DNA of 64,000 bases. Origin: Pelagibacteraceae bacterium AG-390-D18 (lineage in GTDB: Bacteria; Pseudomonadota; Alphaproteobacteria; Pelagibacterales; Pelagibacteraceae). This document shows, piece after piece, positions 55,321 through 64,000 of the stretch (its first letter is position 1; each line of letters opens with the position of its first letter). The translations under genes and the position numbers were made by a program. The stretch lies in assembly GCA_003279715.1 (NCBI GenBank), contig QCGY01000003.1, positions 43,080 through 107,079 on the forward strand. The letters are read 5' to 3'. Under the pieces are notes generated by a model that saw nothing but the letters and a program-made list of their open reading frames with translations, made no database searches and was not told the DNA's origin.

Positions 55321-57095
55321 TAATACACTCTTTCTTGTGGTGGAAAATATTGTACTTCATTGGTTAAAGTTGATTTGTGTACTTCTCTATAACTTATTTT
55401 TGTATGCTTACCATCACACCAAGCTAGCGTATGTTGCATAAATTTTTCATCGTCTCTTTTTGGGAAATCATCTCTCGCATGAGCTCCTCTACTTTCTTTT
55501 CTATGATATGCAGAGTCTACTGTTGTTATAGCCTGCCTTATAAGATTATCGAATTCTAAAGTTTCTACTAAATCAGTGTTAAATATTAAAGATCTGTCTT
55601 TAACTGAAATAGAATCCATTCCATCATATGTTTTTCTGATTTCATCAACTCCTTCTTTAAGATTTTTTTCAGTTCTAAAAACTGCACATTTAGATTGCAT
55701 AGTCTTTTGCATAGCAAGTCTTAGATCTGCTGTACTATTATCGCCTTTTGCATTTCTAAGTTTATCAAACCTATCCAAACATTTTTGAGTTTCAGACTCT
55801 CCAATTTCTTCATGAGGTGTTCCTGGTTTAACTAATTCAGCAGCTCTTTTTGCAGCCGCTCTACCAAACACAACTAGATCAATAAGAGAATTAGATCCTA
55901 ATCTATTAGCTCCATGAACTGAAACACATGCCGCCTCACCAATTGCCATCAATCCAGGAACGGTTTTTTCAGAACCATTCACTGTCAGAACTTCACCTTT
56001 ATAATTTGTTGGAATACCACCCATATTATAGTGAACAGTTGGCACAACTGGAATTGGTTCTTTAGTAACATCAACATTTGCAAATAATCTTGCAGCATCT
56101 GTAATTCCAGGCAATCTGCTTTCAATAATTTCTTTATCTAGATGACTTAAGTTAAGATGAACGTGATCTTGATCTTTGCCAACTCCTCTACCTTCATTAA
56201 TTTCAATTGACATTGACCTACTTACTACGTCTCTTGATGCTAGATCTTTTGCGTTAGGCGCATATCTTTCCATAAATCTCTCACCTTTTGAATTTGTAAG
56301 GTAGCCCCCTTCACCTCTAGCTCCTTCTGTTATTAAAGTACCATGACCATATATTCCTGTTGGATGAAATTGTACAAACTCCATATCTTGCAAAGGTAGT
56401 CCAGCTCTTAACACCATTGCATTTCCATCACCAGTACATGTGTGAGCTGATGTCGCTGAGTAGTAAACCTTTCCGTAACCTCCTGTTGCAACAATTACTG
56501 TATGTGCTCTAAATCTATGAATTGTTCCATCATTTAAATTCCATGCTATTAGTCCTTTGCACTCACCATCTTTCATCAACAAATCTAAAGCAAAATATTC
56601 TATAAAAAATTCTGTATTATGTTTTAGGGCCTGTCCATAGAGAGTATGTAATATTGCATGACCTGTTCTATCTGCTGCCGCACAGGTTCTTTGAACTATG
56701 CCATTACCATAATTTTTAGTCATTCCACCAAAAGGTCTTTGATAAATTTTTCCCTCTTCAGTCCTGCTAAACGGAACACCGTATTTTTCTAATTCTATTA
56801 CTGCTTTTGGAGCTTCTTTACATAAATACTCGATACTATCCTGATCACCTAGCCAATCTGCACCTTTGACAGTGTCATACATATGCCATCTCCAATCATC
56901 TTCACCCATATTTCCTAAAGCAGCTGAAATACCACCTTGAGCAGCAGAAGTGTGGCTCCTTGTAGGAAAAACTTTTGAAATGCAGGCAGTTTTCAATCCA
57001 GCCTCACTTAAACCTACCGCAGCTCTTAAACCAGATCCACCTGCTCCAAGAACAACTACATCGTATTCATGATCAATAATTTTATAAGAACTCAT
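55320..57095 (-). CDS. sdhA: Succinate dehydrogenase flavoprotein subunit
   Basis: [40 protein letters not shown]. Confidence 0.99.
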   Translation of the reverse strand: MSSYKIIDHEYDVVVLGAGGSGLRAAVGLSEAGLKTACISKVFPTRSHTSAAQGGISAALGNMGEDDWRWHMYDTVKGADWLGDQDSIEYLCKEAPKAVIELEKYGVPFSRTEEGKIYQRPFGGMTKNYGNGIVQRTCAAADRTGHAILHTLYGQALKHNTEFFIEYFALDLLMKDGECKGLIAWNLNDGTIHRFRAHTVIVATGGYGKVYYSATSAHTCTGDGNAMVLRAGLPLQDMEFVQFHPTGIYGHGTLITEGARGEGGYLTNSKGERFMERYAPNAKDLASRDVVSRSMSIEINEGRGVGKDQDHVHLNLSHLDKEIIESRLPGITDAARLFANVDVTKEPIPVVPTVHYNMGGIPTNYKGEVLTVNGSEKTVPGLMAIGEAACVSVHGANRLGSNSLIDLVVFGRAAAKRAAELVKPGTPHEEIGESETQKCLDRFDKLRNAKGDNSTADLRLAMQKTMQSKCAVFRTEKNLKEGVDEIRKTYDGMDSISVKDRSLIFNTDLVETLEFDNLIRQAITTVDSAYHRKESRGAHARDDFPKRDDEKFMQHTLAWCDGKHTKISYREVHKSTLTNEVQYFPPQERVY

Positions 57096-57421
57096 CAGTT
57101 AAGATTAAATAAAAAAATAATTGTTAATAATGGAATAATTATAGCAGAAATAAATAATAGTCGGTTTGCGACATATTTGATTTTATCATCTGCTATATAA
57201 TCTTCAAAAACCTCGCTAATACTTAATGCAGAAAAAAAATAAGCAAAAATAATAAATAAACTAAATAAAAATTTAGAAACTGAATTAGAAAAAAATTCTA
57301 CTAATTCTGAATAATTGCTATCGAAAATTGCTATGAAATTTACTGCAAACCAAAACATTAGTGGTAATAAAATTACAGATGATATCTTTAAAAATATCCA
57401 TTTTTTTGTAGCTAAATTCAT
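57095..57421 (-). CDS. sdhD: Succinate dehydrogenase membrane anchor SdhD
   Basis: Three-TM small protein between sdhA and sdhC. Confidence 0.8.
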   Translation of the reverse strand: MNLATKKWIFLKISSVILLPLMFWFAVNFIAIFDSNYSELVEFFSNSVSKFLFSLFIIFAYFFSALSISEVFEDYIADDKIKYVANRLLFISAIIIPLLTIIFLFNLN

Positions 57422-57422
57422 A

Positions 57423-57806
57423 TTAAATAAAATTTTTTCCTATTAAATAAATCAAAATTGTTAATAAAAATGATCCAAAAATAACCAAAAGACCAGTAAT
57501 ACGAGTCGTTTGTAATTCGAAACCATAACCCATGTCCATTATCAAATGTCTAATTTCACTCAACATTTGGAAACTGAAAGACCAAACCAAACCTAATGCA
57601 ATAAATTTTCCTAAAATCGAATTTAACAATTTATTGATGAAACTATAATTTGTTTCACCTAAAACCAATAAAGAAACCCAAATACAAATCAGTGTTATTG
57701 CTACAATATTAATAACACCTGTTATTCGGTGAGAGATAGATACTAACGACGAAATATGCCATCTATAAATTTGTATATGAGGTGATAAAGGATTTTTATT
57801 TTCCAT
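57423..57806 (-). CDS. sdhC: Succinate dehydrogenase cytochrome b556 subunit
   Basis: PLSPHIQIYRWHISSLVSISHRITGVIN; HLIMDMGYG. Confidence 0.96.
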   Translation of the reverse strand: MENKNPLSPHIQIYRWHISSLVSISHRITGVINIVAITLICIWVSLLVLGETNYSFINKLLNSILGKFIALGLVWSFSFQMLSEIRHLIMDMGYGFELQTTRITGLLVIFGSFLLTILIYLIGKNFI

Positions 57807-58803
57807 AAAAATTATTTTTAATCAATGTTTCTGCAATCTCTACTGCGTTTAAAGCTGCTCCTCTTAAAAGATTATCTGATACAATCCACATATTTAAACC
57901 ATTGATTACAGTTTTATCTTCCCTAATTCTTGAAATAAATGTTTCATCTTTTCCTTCAGCCTCTAAAGGAGTTGAATAGCCACCATCGGCTCGTTCGTCA
58001 ATTACTTTACATCCTTCAAAATTATTTAGAGCATCTCTTACTTTTTCTAAAGTAAATGATTTTTCAAATTCTATGTTAACTGACTCTGAGTGAGAAACTA
58101 ACACTGGCAATCTTACACATGTGGCTGTTAAATCTATATCATTATCTAAAATCTTTTTTGTTTCATTAGTCATTTTAAGCTCTTCTTTAGTATAGCCATC
58201 ATCTGCAAATACATCTATGTGAGGAATTGCATTAAAAGCAATCTGTTTCGTAAAATTTTTAGACTCAATTTTATTATTTTCTAAAGCTTGTTTTGTTTGT
58301 TCTATTAACTCATCCATTGGAGCCTTGCCTCCACCTGAAACTGATTGATATGTTGAAACAACTATTCTTTTAATTTTAAACAAATCATGCAACGGCTTTA
58401 ATGCTATGACTAGTTGAGCTGTTGAGCAATTTGGATTTGCAATAATATTCTTCTTTATATCATTTAGATGGTCCGAATTTACCTGAGGTACTATTAAAGG
58501 AACATCTGGGTCCATTCTGTAAAAACTAGAATTATCAATTACCAAAGAATGCTTTGCAGCAATTTCAGCATAATTTTCTGAAATTTTTCCTCCTGCTGCA
58601 AAAAAAGTGATTTTTACTTTTGAAAAGTCAAAGGTTTCTAAATTAAGTACTTCGTACTCATTTCCATTAAAATTAATTTTAGACCCCGCGCTTCTCGATG
58701 ATGCCAATAAATATAAATTATCTATAGCTAGTCCCTTCTTTTCCAGAACTTCCAATATTTTTCTGCCTACATTACCAGTGGCTCCAACGATAGCTATATT
58801 CAT
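57796..58803 (-). CDS. asd: Aspartate-semialdehyde dehydrogenase
   Basis: VGATGNVGRKILEVLEKKG; NPNCSTAQLV; SYQSVSGGGK-type loop. Confidence 0.97.
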   Translation of the reverse strand: MNIAIVGATGNVGRKILEVLEKKGLAIDNLYLLASSRSAGSKINFNGNEYEVLNLETFDFSKVKITFFAAGGKISENYAEIAAKHSLVIDNSSFYRMDPDVPLIVPQVNSDHLNDIKKNIIANPNCSTAQLVIALKPLHDLFKIKRIVVSTYQSVSGGGKAPMDELIEQTKQALENNKIESKNFTKQIAFNAIPHIDVFADDGYTKEELKMTNETKKILDNDIDLTATCVRLPVLVSHSESVNIEFEKSFTLEKVRDALNNFEGCKVIDERADGGYSTPLEAEGKDETFISRIREDKTVINGLNMWIVSDNLLRGAALNAVEIAETLIKNNFYGK

Positions 58804-58822
58804 GATTTTGTTGAAGTTTATA

Positions 58823-59932
58823 CTAAATGAAAGGTAAATCGCAAACGTTTCCGGTGCAAATATTACCGTTTATCTCAGCTTTAACACTTTGAGACACTTC
58901 CCAATAAGGCTTTTTTATCATTGCTATGCCAATAACTTTTCCAAAATGTGGTGAATAGCATGCCGATCTTAATTCTCCAATAATATTGTTATTTTCATCT
59001 TTTAGATCAAGTGATCCCGATAAACTAATTTCTTTAGTATCAAATTTGATTCCCATTAATTTTTTTTTAATTCCTTCAGCTTTAATATTTTTTAATTTTT
59101 CCTTACCCAGAAAATTAATATCAGAATCTATATTTATAAATTTATCAAAACCACATTCATATGGATTATCCTCATTATCCATATCATTTCCAAAAGATAA
59201 CAGTGCACTTTCTATTCTTTCAATTAAATTTGGGCAACCTGGTTTTACATTAAATTCTTTTCCGACATCAAATAAATGATCATATAGATCTAAACCTGAT
59301 TTAGTGTTTTCTACATAAATTTCATAACCACCTTGTTTAGACCAGCCAGATTGAGCAATTAAATGTTTAGTTCCCTGAAAATCAAAATAATCAAAACCAA
59401 AAAATTTTAATTTTGTAATTTTATCTCCAAAAACTTTTTCCATTAATTTAAATGACTTTGGTCCTTGGATAGCCATAATATCCACATTTGGTTCTGTTAT
59501 CTTAACATCAAATTTATTTCCAATTGCCAAACCTTTAGCAAATAATATAACGTCCGAGTCAGCAATAGAAATCCACCATCTATTTTCATTTAATCTTAAG
59601 ACAACAGGATCATTAATTATACCAGCTTCATCATCTAGAATTGGACAATAATAGCACCTTCCATCTTTTGATTTAGATAAATCTCTACAAGTCATAAGTT
59701 GCACTAATTTTGCTGAGTCTTTTCCTGAAATCTCTACTTGTCTTTCCCCTGCAACATCCCAAATTTGGACATGTTCTTTTAAATGATGATAAGAATCTTC
59801 CAATGATCCAAAAGCTGCTGGTAACAGCATATGATTATAAACCGTATAAGCTGTTACACCCTGTTTTTCTATTCTAGAAGTATAAGGTGTACTTCTAAGT
59901 CTTCTTGATTTTGCTATTGAATAGTTTTTCAT
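58823..59932 (-). CDS. dmdA: Dimethylsulfoniopropionate demethylase
   Basis: [70 protein letters not shown]: full-length resemblance to recalled SAR11 DmdA, distinct from GcvT. Confidence 0.95.
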   Translation of the reverse strand: MKNYSIAKSRRLRSTPYTSRIEKQGVTAYTVYNHMLLPAAFGSLEDSYHHLKEHVQIWDVAGERQVEISGKDSAKLVQLMTCRDLSKSKDGRCYYCPILDDEAGIINDPVVLRLNENRWWISIADSDVILFAKGLAIGNKFDVKITEPNVDIMAIQGPKSFKLMEKVFGDKITKLKFFGFDYFDFQGTKHLIAQSGWSKQGGYEIYVENTKSGLDLYDHLFDVGKEFNVKPGCPNLIERIESALLSFGNDMDNEDNPYECGFDKFINIDSDINFLGKEKLKNIKAEGIKKKLMGIKFDTKEISLSGSLDLKDENNNIIGELRSACYSPHFGKVIGIAMIKKPYWEVSQSVKAEINGNICTGNVCDLPFI

Positions 59933-60705
59933 TTTTGTAAAAATTCCAGCACCTTTTCTCGCATTTCAAAAGCTTTTTCAATCATAATCATATGACCACA
60001 TCCATCAATTATATGAGTAGTTGAGTTATCAACCATATTTGCAAATTTTTTTCCTATTTCTAAGTTGACCATTTTATCTAATGCACCAAAGACAAACATC
60101 GTAGGACAATCAATTGTTTTTACGGCATTCGAACCATTTACATAATTGTTGCAAGCAACAAGATCTACTCCTAATATTTCACTAATATCTCTTGGAGATT
60201 GGATTATTCTTTTTATTGGGTTTCCACCTATAAATTTTTTTGAGCCTTCATAACACCACTTCATCATTAATTTAACTGCATCTGAATCACCTTTTTCTGC
60301 TAGGTCTATTAAGTCTTTATTTACAGGCATTTTATAAGATCCTCCCATAAAAACTAATTTTTTTAACCTACTCTTGTATTTGTTTGAATACTCAAGCATC
60401 TCTAAACATCCTTGAGAGTGACCAACCAAAATAACTTTCTCTAATTTTAATTTAACAAATACTTTTTCTAACCAGTCGGCAATCTCTTCGATTGTATGAA
60501 GGCAAGGACCCTCGGAATTACCATGTCCAGGGAGATCAATTGACAACACATTGTAGTTTTTACTTGAAAAAAATTGTTCAACTAAAGACCAAACAATATG
60601 TGAAAGTCCACTACCATGAAGAAAAATAATAGTTTCTTTTTTATGATCTAACTCTTGTCCAGCATTTGATGCATGAACGCTTTTATTTTCTAGTTCAAAT
60701 ATCAA
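59929..60705 (-). CDS. Alpha/beta hydrolase encoded between dmdB and dmdA
   Basis: [12 protein letters not shown] oxyanion region, GHSQG nucleophile elbow, GALDKMV acid, GCGHMIMIE His; TTG start. Confidence 0.88.
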   Translation of the reverse strand: MIFELENKSVHASNAGQELDHKKETIIFLHGSGLSHIVWSLVEQFFSSKNYNVLSIDLPGHGNSEGPCLHTIEEIADWLEKVFVKLKLEKVILVGHSQGCLEMLEYSNKYKSRLKKLVFMGGSYKMPVNKDLIDLAEKGDSDAVKLMMKWCYEGSKKFIGGNPIKRIIQSPRDISEILGVDLVACNNYVNGSNAVKTIDCPTMFVFGALDKMVNLEIGKKFANMVDNSTTHIIDGCGHMIMIEKAFEMREKVLEFLQK

Positions 60706-60713
60706 ATAATTTC

Positions 60714-62330
60714 CTAAAACTGTTTTCTTAATTCAAATTTCTGAATTTTTCCTGTTGATGTTTTTGGTAATTCACAGAAAACAACTTTTTTAGGTACTTT
60801 AAAACCTGCTAGAGTTTCTTTGCAAAAGTCGATTAATTCTTTTTCTGTAACTGGTTTATCTTGAACCATTTCTATAAACGCACACGGAACTTCTCCCCAT
60901 TTTTCATCAGGTTTTGCAACTACTGCTGCGATAGATACTGATGGATGTTTTGCAAGTGTATTTTCAATTTCAATAGATGAAATATTTTCACCTCCAGAAA
61001 TAATAATATCTTTAGATCTATCTTGTATCTTAACGTATCCATCTGGGTGCATAACTGCCAAATCACCAGAGTGAAACCAACCATCAGCCATTGCTTTATC
61101 AGTTGCAACTTTATCTTTGAAATACCCTTTCATTACCACATTTCCTCTGATCATAATCTCACCAATAGTTTTTCCATCTTTAGGAACTTTAATCATTGTC
61201 TCAGGGTCCATAACGGCAACCTCCTCAGTATTTGGATATCTCACGCCTTGTCTTGCTTTAATTTCGTTCTGTTTATCTTCATCAAAGTCATTCCATTCAT
61301 CATTCCAAGAACATTGTGTGACATGACCATAAGTTTCTGTTAAACCATAAACATGCATTACTTCAAAACCAAGATTTTTCATTTTCTTAAAAATTATACT
61401 AGGTGGTGGAGCTCCTGCTGTTAACACATAAACCTTATTTTTAAGTTTTTTTTGATCAGCTTCTGGTGCTCCTGTAATCATATTTAATATAATTGGTGCA
61501 CCACCAAAATGAGTTACATTATAATTCTCTATTAATTCAAATATTTTTTTAACATCTATATTTCTTAGACAAATAGTTCTTCCATTCAACATTGGAATAG
61601 TCCAAGGATAACACCATCCATTACAGTGAAACATTGGAACAACAGTTAGGAAATTTAACCTATTAGGCATACTCCAAGCAACTGAGCTACCAGTGGACAT
61701 CAAGTACGCGCCCCTATGATGATAAACAACACCTTTTGGATTACCTGTCGTTCCTGAAGTATAGCTTAATGATATAGCTTGCCATTCATCTTCTGGCATT
61801 TTCCAATCATAATTTTCATCACCTGTATTTAAAAAATCTTCATATTCTAAGTCACCAATTTTTTCTAACTTTGTCTGATCAGCATGTTTGTCATTTATAT
61901 CAATAACAACAATTTCTTTGTTCAAAATTTTTAGAGCTTTTTTTACTTCTACATGAAGCTGTCTATCAACAACCAAGGCTTTGGCCTCACTATGATCTAA
62001 AATATAAGCAATAGTATTTGCATCTAATCTGACATTGATAGTGTTTAATACACCCCCAGTCATTGGAACTGAATAATGTGCCTCAAAAATTTCAGGAGTA
62101 TTAAATGCTAAAAATGAAACTGTATCCCCTTTACTAATTCCAATTTTTGATAGTGCACTCGCAAATTTTACAGCTCTTTTATAAACTTCAGTCCAAGTAT
62201 ATTTTCTATCTTCATAAATTATTGCCTCATAATTAGGGTAAACATCTTTAGCTCTTTCTAAAAATGTTAATGGTGTAAGAGGAATATGATTAGCTTTATT
62301 TTTATCTAAATTTGTATCGTAATTACTCAT
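60714..62330 (-). CDS. dmdB: Acyl-CoA synthetase, probable methylmercaptopropionyl-CoA ligase
   Basis: ORF to 62336 (TTG); ATG at 62330 preferred; SYTSGTTGNPKGVVYHHRGAY, HVYGLTETYGHVTQC, TSTGKIQKFELR; operon with dmdA/dmdC. Confidence 0.85.
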   Translation of the reverse strand: MSNYDTNLDKNKANHIPLTPLTFLERAKDVYPNYEAIIYEDRKYTWTEVYKRAVKFASALSKIGISKGDTVSFLAFNTPEIFEAHYSVPMTGGVLNTINVRLDANTIAYILDHSEAKALVVDRQLHVEVKKALKILNKEIVVIDINDKHADQTKLEKIGDLEYEDFLNTGDENYDWKMPEDEWQAISLSYTSGTTGNPKGVVYHHRGAYLMSTGSSVAWSMPNRLNFLTVVPMFHCNGWCYPWTIPMLNGRTICLRNIDVKKIFELIENYNVTHFGGAPIILNMITGAPEADQKKLKNKVYVLTAGAPPPSIIFKKMKNLGFEVMHVYGLTETYGHVTQCSWNDEWNDFDEDKQNEIKARQGVRYPNTEEVAVMDPETMIKVPKDGKTIGEIMIRGNVVMKGYFKDKVATDKAMADGWFHSGDLAVMHPDGYVKIQDRSKDIIISGGENISSIEIENTLAKHPSVSIAAVVAKPDEKWGEVPCAFIEMVQDKPVTEKELIDFCKETLAGFKVPKKVVFCELPKTSTGKIQKFELRKQF

Positions 62331-62332
62331 GA

Positions 62333-64000
62333 TCAATTAAATTTAAAATTCATTATATTTGAGCTTCCAGATATTGCAGATTTATAATGAAATTCAGCTC
62401 TTGGTAAAACTTTATCAAAATAAAATTTCGCTGTGTTTATTTTATCTTCATAAAATTCTTTATTAGTCTCATAATCAGAAAAACTTACTTCTAGTATCTT
62501 AATCCACGAATATCCAATCGATACATAACCAAGTGTTTTTAAATAATCATTTGCTGCTGCACTAACATCATCTTTTTCAATTTTAGTTTTATCTTCAATC
62601 CAGCCCGTAAATTTATGTAAAATATCTAAGTAATAATTTAATTCCTTAGAATATGATCTCACTTTTTCATTTTTGCTATCACATTCGCTTTTAACCATTT
62701 CTAAAAATTTTTTAATAATATTTCCATTTTTGTTTGAAAGTTTTCTAAAAACTAAATCAGCTGCTTGAACTGAATTTGTGCCTTCATAAATAGGCGTAAT
62801 TCTATTATCTCGATACAGCTGTTCAATTCCTTGATCTTTAGTAAATCCATATCCTCCATGAATTTGCATTGCATCACTAGTGATTTCCATTGCTAAATCT
62901 GTAAATAACGATTTAACAACTGGTGTCATTAACGAAACATAATTAGATGCTTCTTGTTTAACTTGTTCATCTGGATGATTGAGGCTTACTTCTGTTTGTT
63001 GCGAAAGCCAAAAACAAAGAGCTCTTTCTCCCTCAATTATAGATTTCATATTTAATAGAGATTTTCTAATGTCCGCATGTTCAATTATAAAATCTGCTCC
63101 ATTAGTAGATTTAGTATTATTTGTTTTTCCCTGTTTTCTTTCTTTAGCGTAGGTAAGTGAATTCTGATAAGCTATTTCAGATATTCCTAAACCTTGAATA
63201 CCTACCAAAATTCTCTCTAAATTCATCATCGTAAACATTTGATTTAAACCTTTATTTTTTGTTCCAATTAAATATCCGGTTGCTTCATCAAAGTTTAAGA
63301 CACAAGTTGCAGAACCTTTGATACCCATTTTATGCTCTACTGAGCCAGTAGATATACCGTTTCTTGCACCTATAGATCCATCTTCGTTTACTATAAATTT
63401 TGGAACAAGGAACAAGCTAATCCCTTTTGTTCCTGAAGGAGAGTCGGTTGCTCTAGCTATTACTAAATGTATAATATTTTCTGTAAGATCATGGTCGCCT
63501 GAAGTAATAAATATTTTTTGCCCACTAATTTTAAAAGTACCATCTGTTTGTTCTACTGCTTTAGTTTTTAACATTCCCAAATCTGTTCCACAAACTGGTT
63601 CTGTTAAACACATTGTTCCACTCCATTTTCCTTCAACCATTTTTGGAAGATATTTATCTTTAGTCTCATCACTAGCATGATGTAATAAACAATTATAAGC
63701 ACCAATTGTTAATTCACTATAAAGTTTAAAAGAAAGAGAAGTTGAGGACAGCATTTCATCAAAAAATGCACTCACTGTTTTGGGCATTCCCTGACCACCA
63801 TATTTTGGATCACATGATAACGATATCCAACCATCTTCTATATACTTTTGATAAGCTTCTTTGTAACCTGGTGGTGTTCTAACAACACCATTTTCCAATT
63901 TAGCCGGATTTTCATCTCCAGCTAATGCAAGAGGCAATAAAAGATTTTGATTTATTTTTGCTGCTTCCTCTAAAATATCTTTTACTAAATCTAAATTAAC
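62333..64000 (-). CDS. dmdC: Acyl-CoA dehydrogenase, probable methylmercaptopropionyl-CoA dehydrogenase (5' end beyond window)
   Basis: Frame is open to the window edge (…VNLDLVKDILEEAAKINQNLLLPLALAGDENPAKLENG); CLTEPVCGTDLGMLKT, QIHGGYGFTKDQGIEQLYRDNRITPIYEGTN. Confidence 0.87.
   Translation of the reverse strand, partial: VNLDLVKDILEEAAKINQNLLLPLALAGDENPAKLENGVVRTPPGYKEAYQKYIEDGWISLSCDPKYGGQGMPKTVSAFFDEMLSSTSLSFKLYSELTIGAYNCLLHHASDETKDKYLPKMVEGKWSGTMCLTEPVCGTDLGMLKTKAVEQTDGTFKISGQKIFITSGDHDLTENIIHLVIARATDSPSGTKGISLFLVPKFIVNEDGSIGARNGISTGSVEHKMGIKGSATCVLNFDEATGYLIGTKNKGLNQMFTMMNLERILVGIQGLGISEIAYQNSLTYAKERKQGKTNNTKSTNGADFIIEHADIRKSLLNMKSIIEGERALCFWLSQQTEVSLNHPDEQVKQEASNYVSLMTPVVKSLFTDLAMEITSDAMQIHGGYGFTKDQGIEQLYRDNRITPIYEGTNSVQAADLVFRKLSNKNGNIIKKFLEMVKSECDSKNEKVRSYSKELNYYLDILHKFTGWIEDKTKIEKDDVSAAANDYLKTLGYVSIGYSWIKILEVSFSDYETNKEFYEDKINTAKFYFDKVLPRAEFHYKSAISGSSNIMNFKFN

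Noticed and set aside
58823-59932. Calling the GcvT-family protein an aminomethyltransferase (gcvT)
   Set aside because: N-terminal and overall sequence matches recalled SAR11 DmdA, and it is beside dmdB/dmdC-like genes with no glycine-cleavage genes
63937-63937. dmdC start at 63937
   Set aside because: This is an internal TTG (Leu); the frame stays open to the window edge with sequence typical of acyl-CoA dehydrogenases

Overview
The window is about 64 kb of very AT-rich, gene-dense alphaproteobacterial DNA. It looks like a SAR11 / Pelagibacterales core-genome segment: the DmdA protein, the TCA/atp gene order, a SAM-II riboswitch and near-zero intergenic space all fit. I see no rRNA, tRNA, CRISPR array, phage or transposon. 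Main blocks: a sulfurtransferase plus an RND pump; a peptidoglycan-salvage set (SLT lipoprotein, MurU-like, AmgK-like, and later AmpG-like plus a cytoplasmic NlpC/P60); ahcY; ChvG/ChvI-like two-component genes; polA; bioY; an orphan RegA-like regulator; a polyamine trio (ornithine decarboxylase, bacterial deoxyhypusine-synthase homolog, agmatinase); rpmB; pyrD; class I lysK; trkH; tyrA-hisC; SAM-II-metX-metW-gloB; rplU-rpmA-obgE-proB-proA-nadD-rsfS-ctpA-rppH; then a ~26.5 kb run on the minus strand with dmdC-dmdB-hydrolase-dmdA-asd-sdhCDAB-mmsA-mdh-sucCD-sucAB-lpdA-priA-atpHAGDC. There is no obvious new defence or mobile system. The items most worth a second look are the SAM-II riboswitch followed directly by a U8 tract, an RND adaptor that appears to lack its alpha-hairpin and carries a Lys-rich tail, the SAM-independent-looking polyamine trio with a terminator-like leader, a dispersed peptidoglycan-recycling gene set, a hairpin filling the rpmA-obgE gap up to the start codon, apparently leaderless promoters, overlap of all six convergent gene pairs, and an uncharacterised alpha/beta hydrolase inside the dmd operon.
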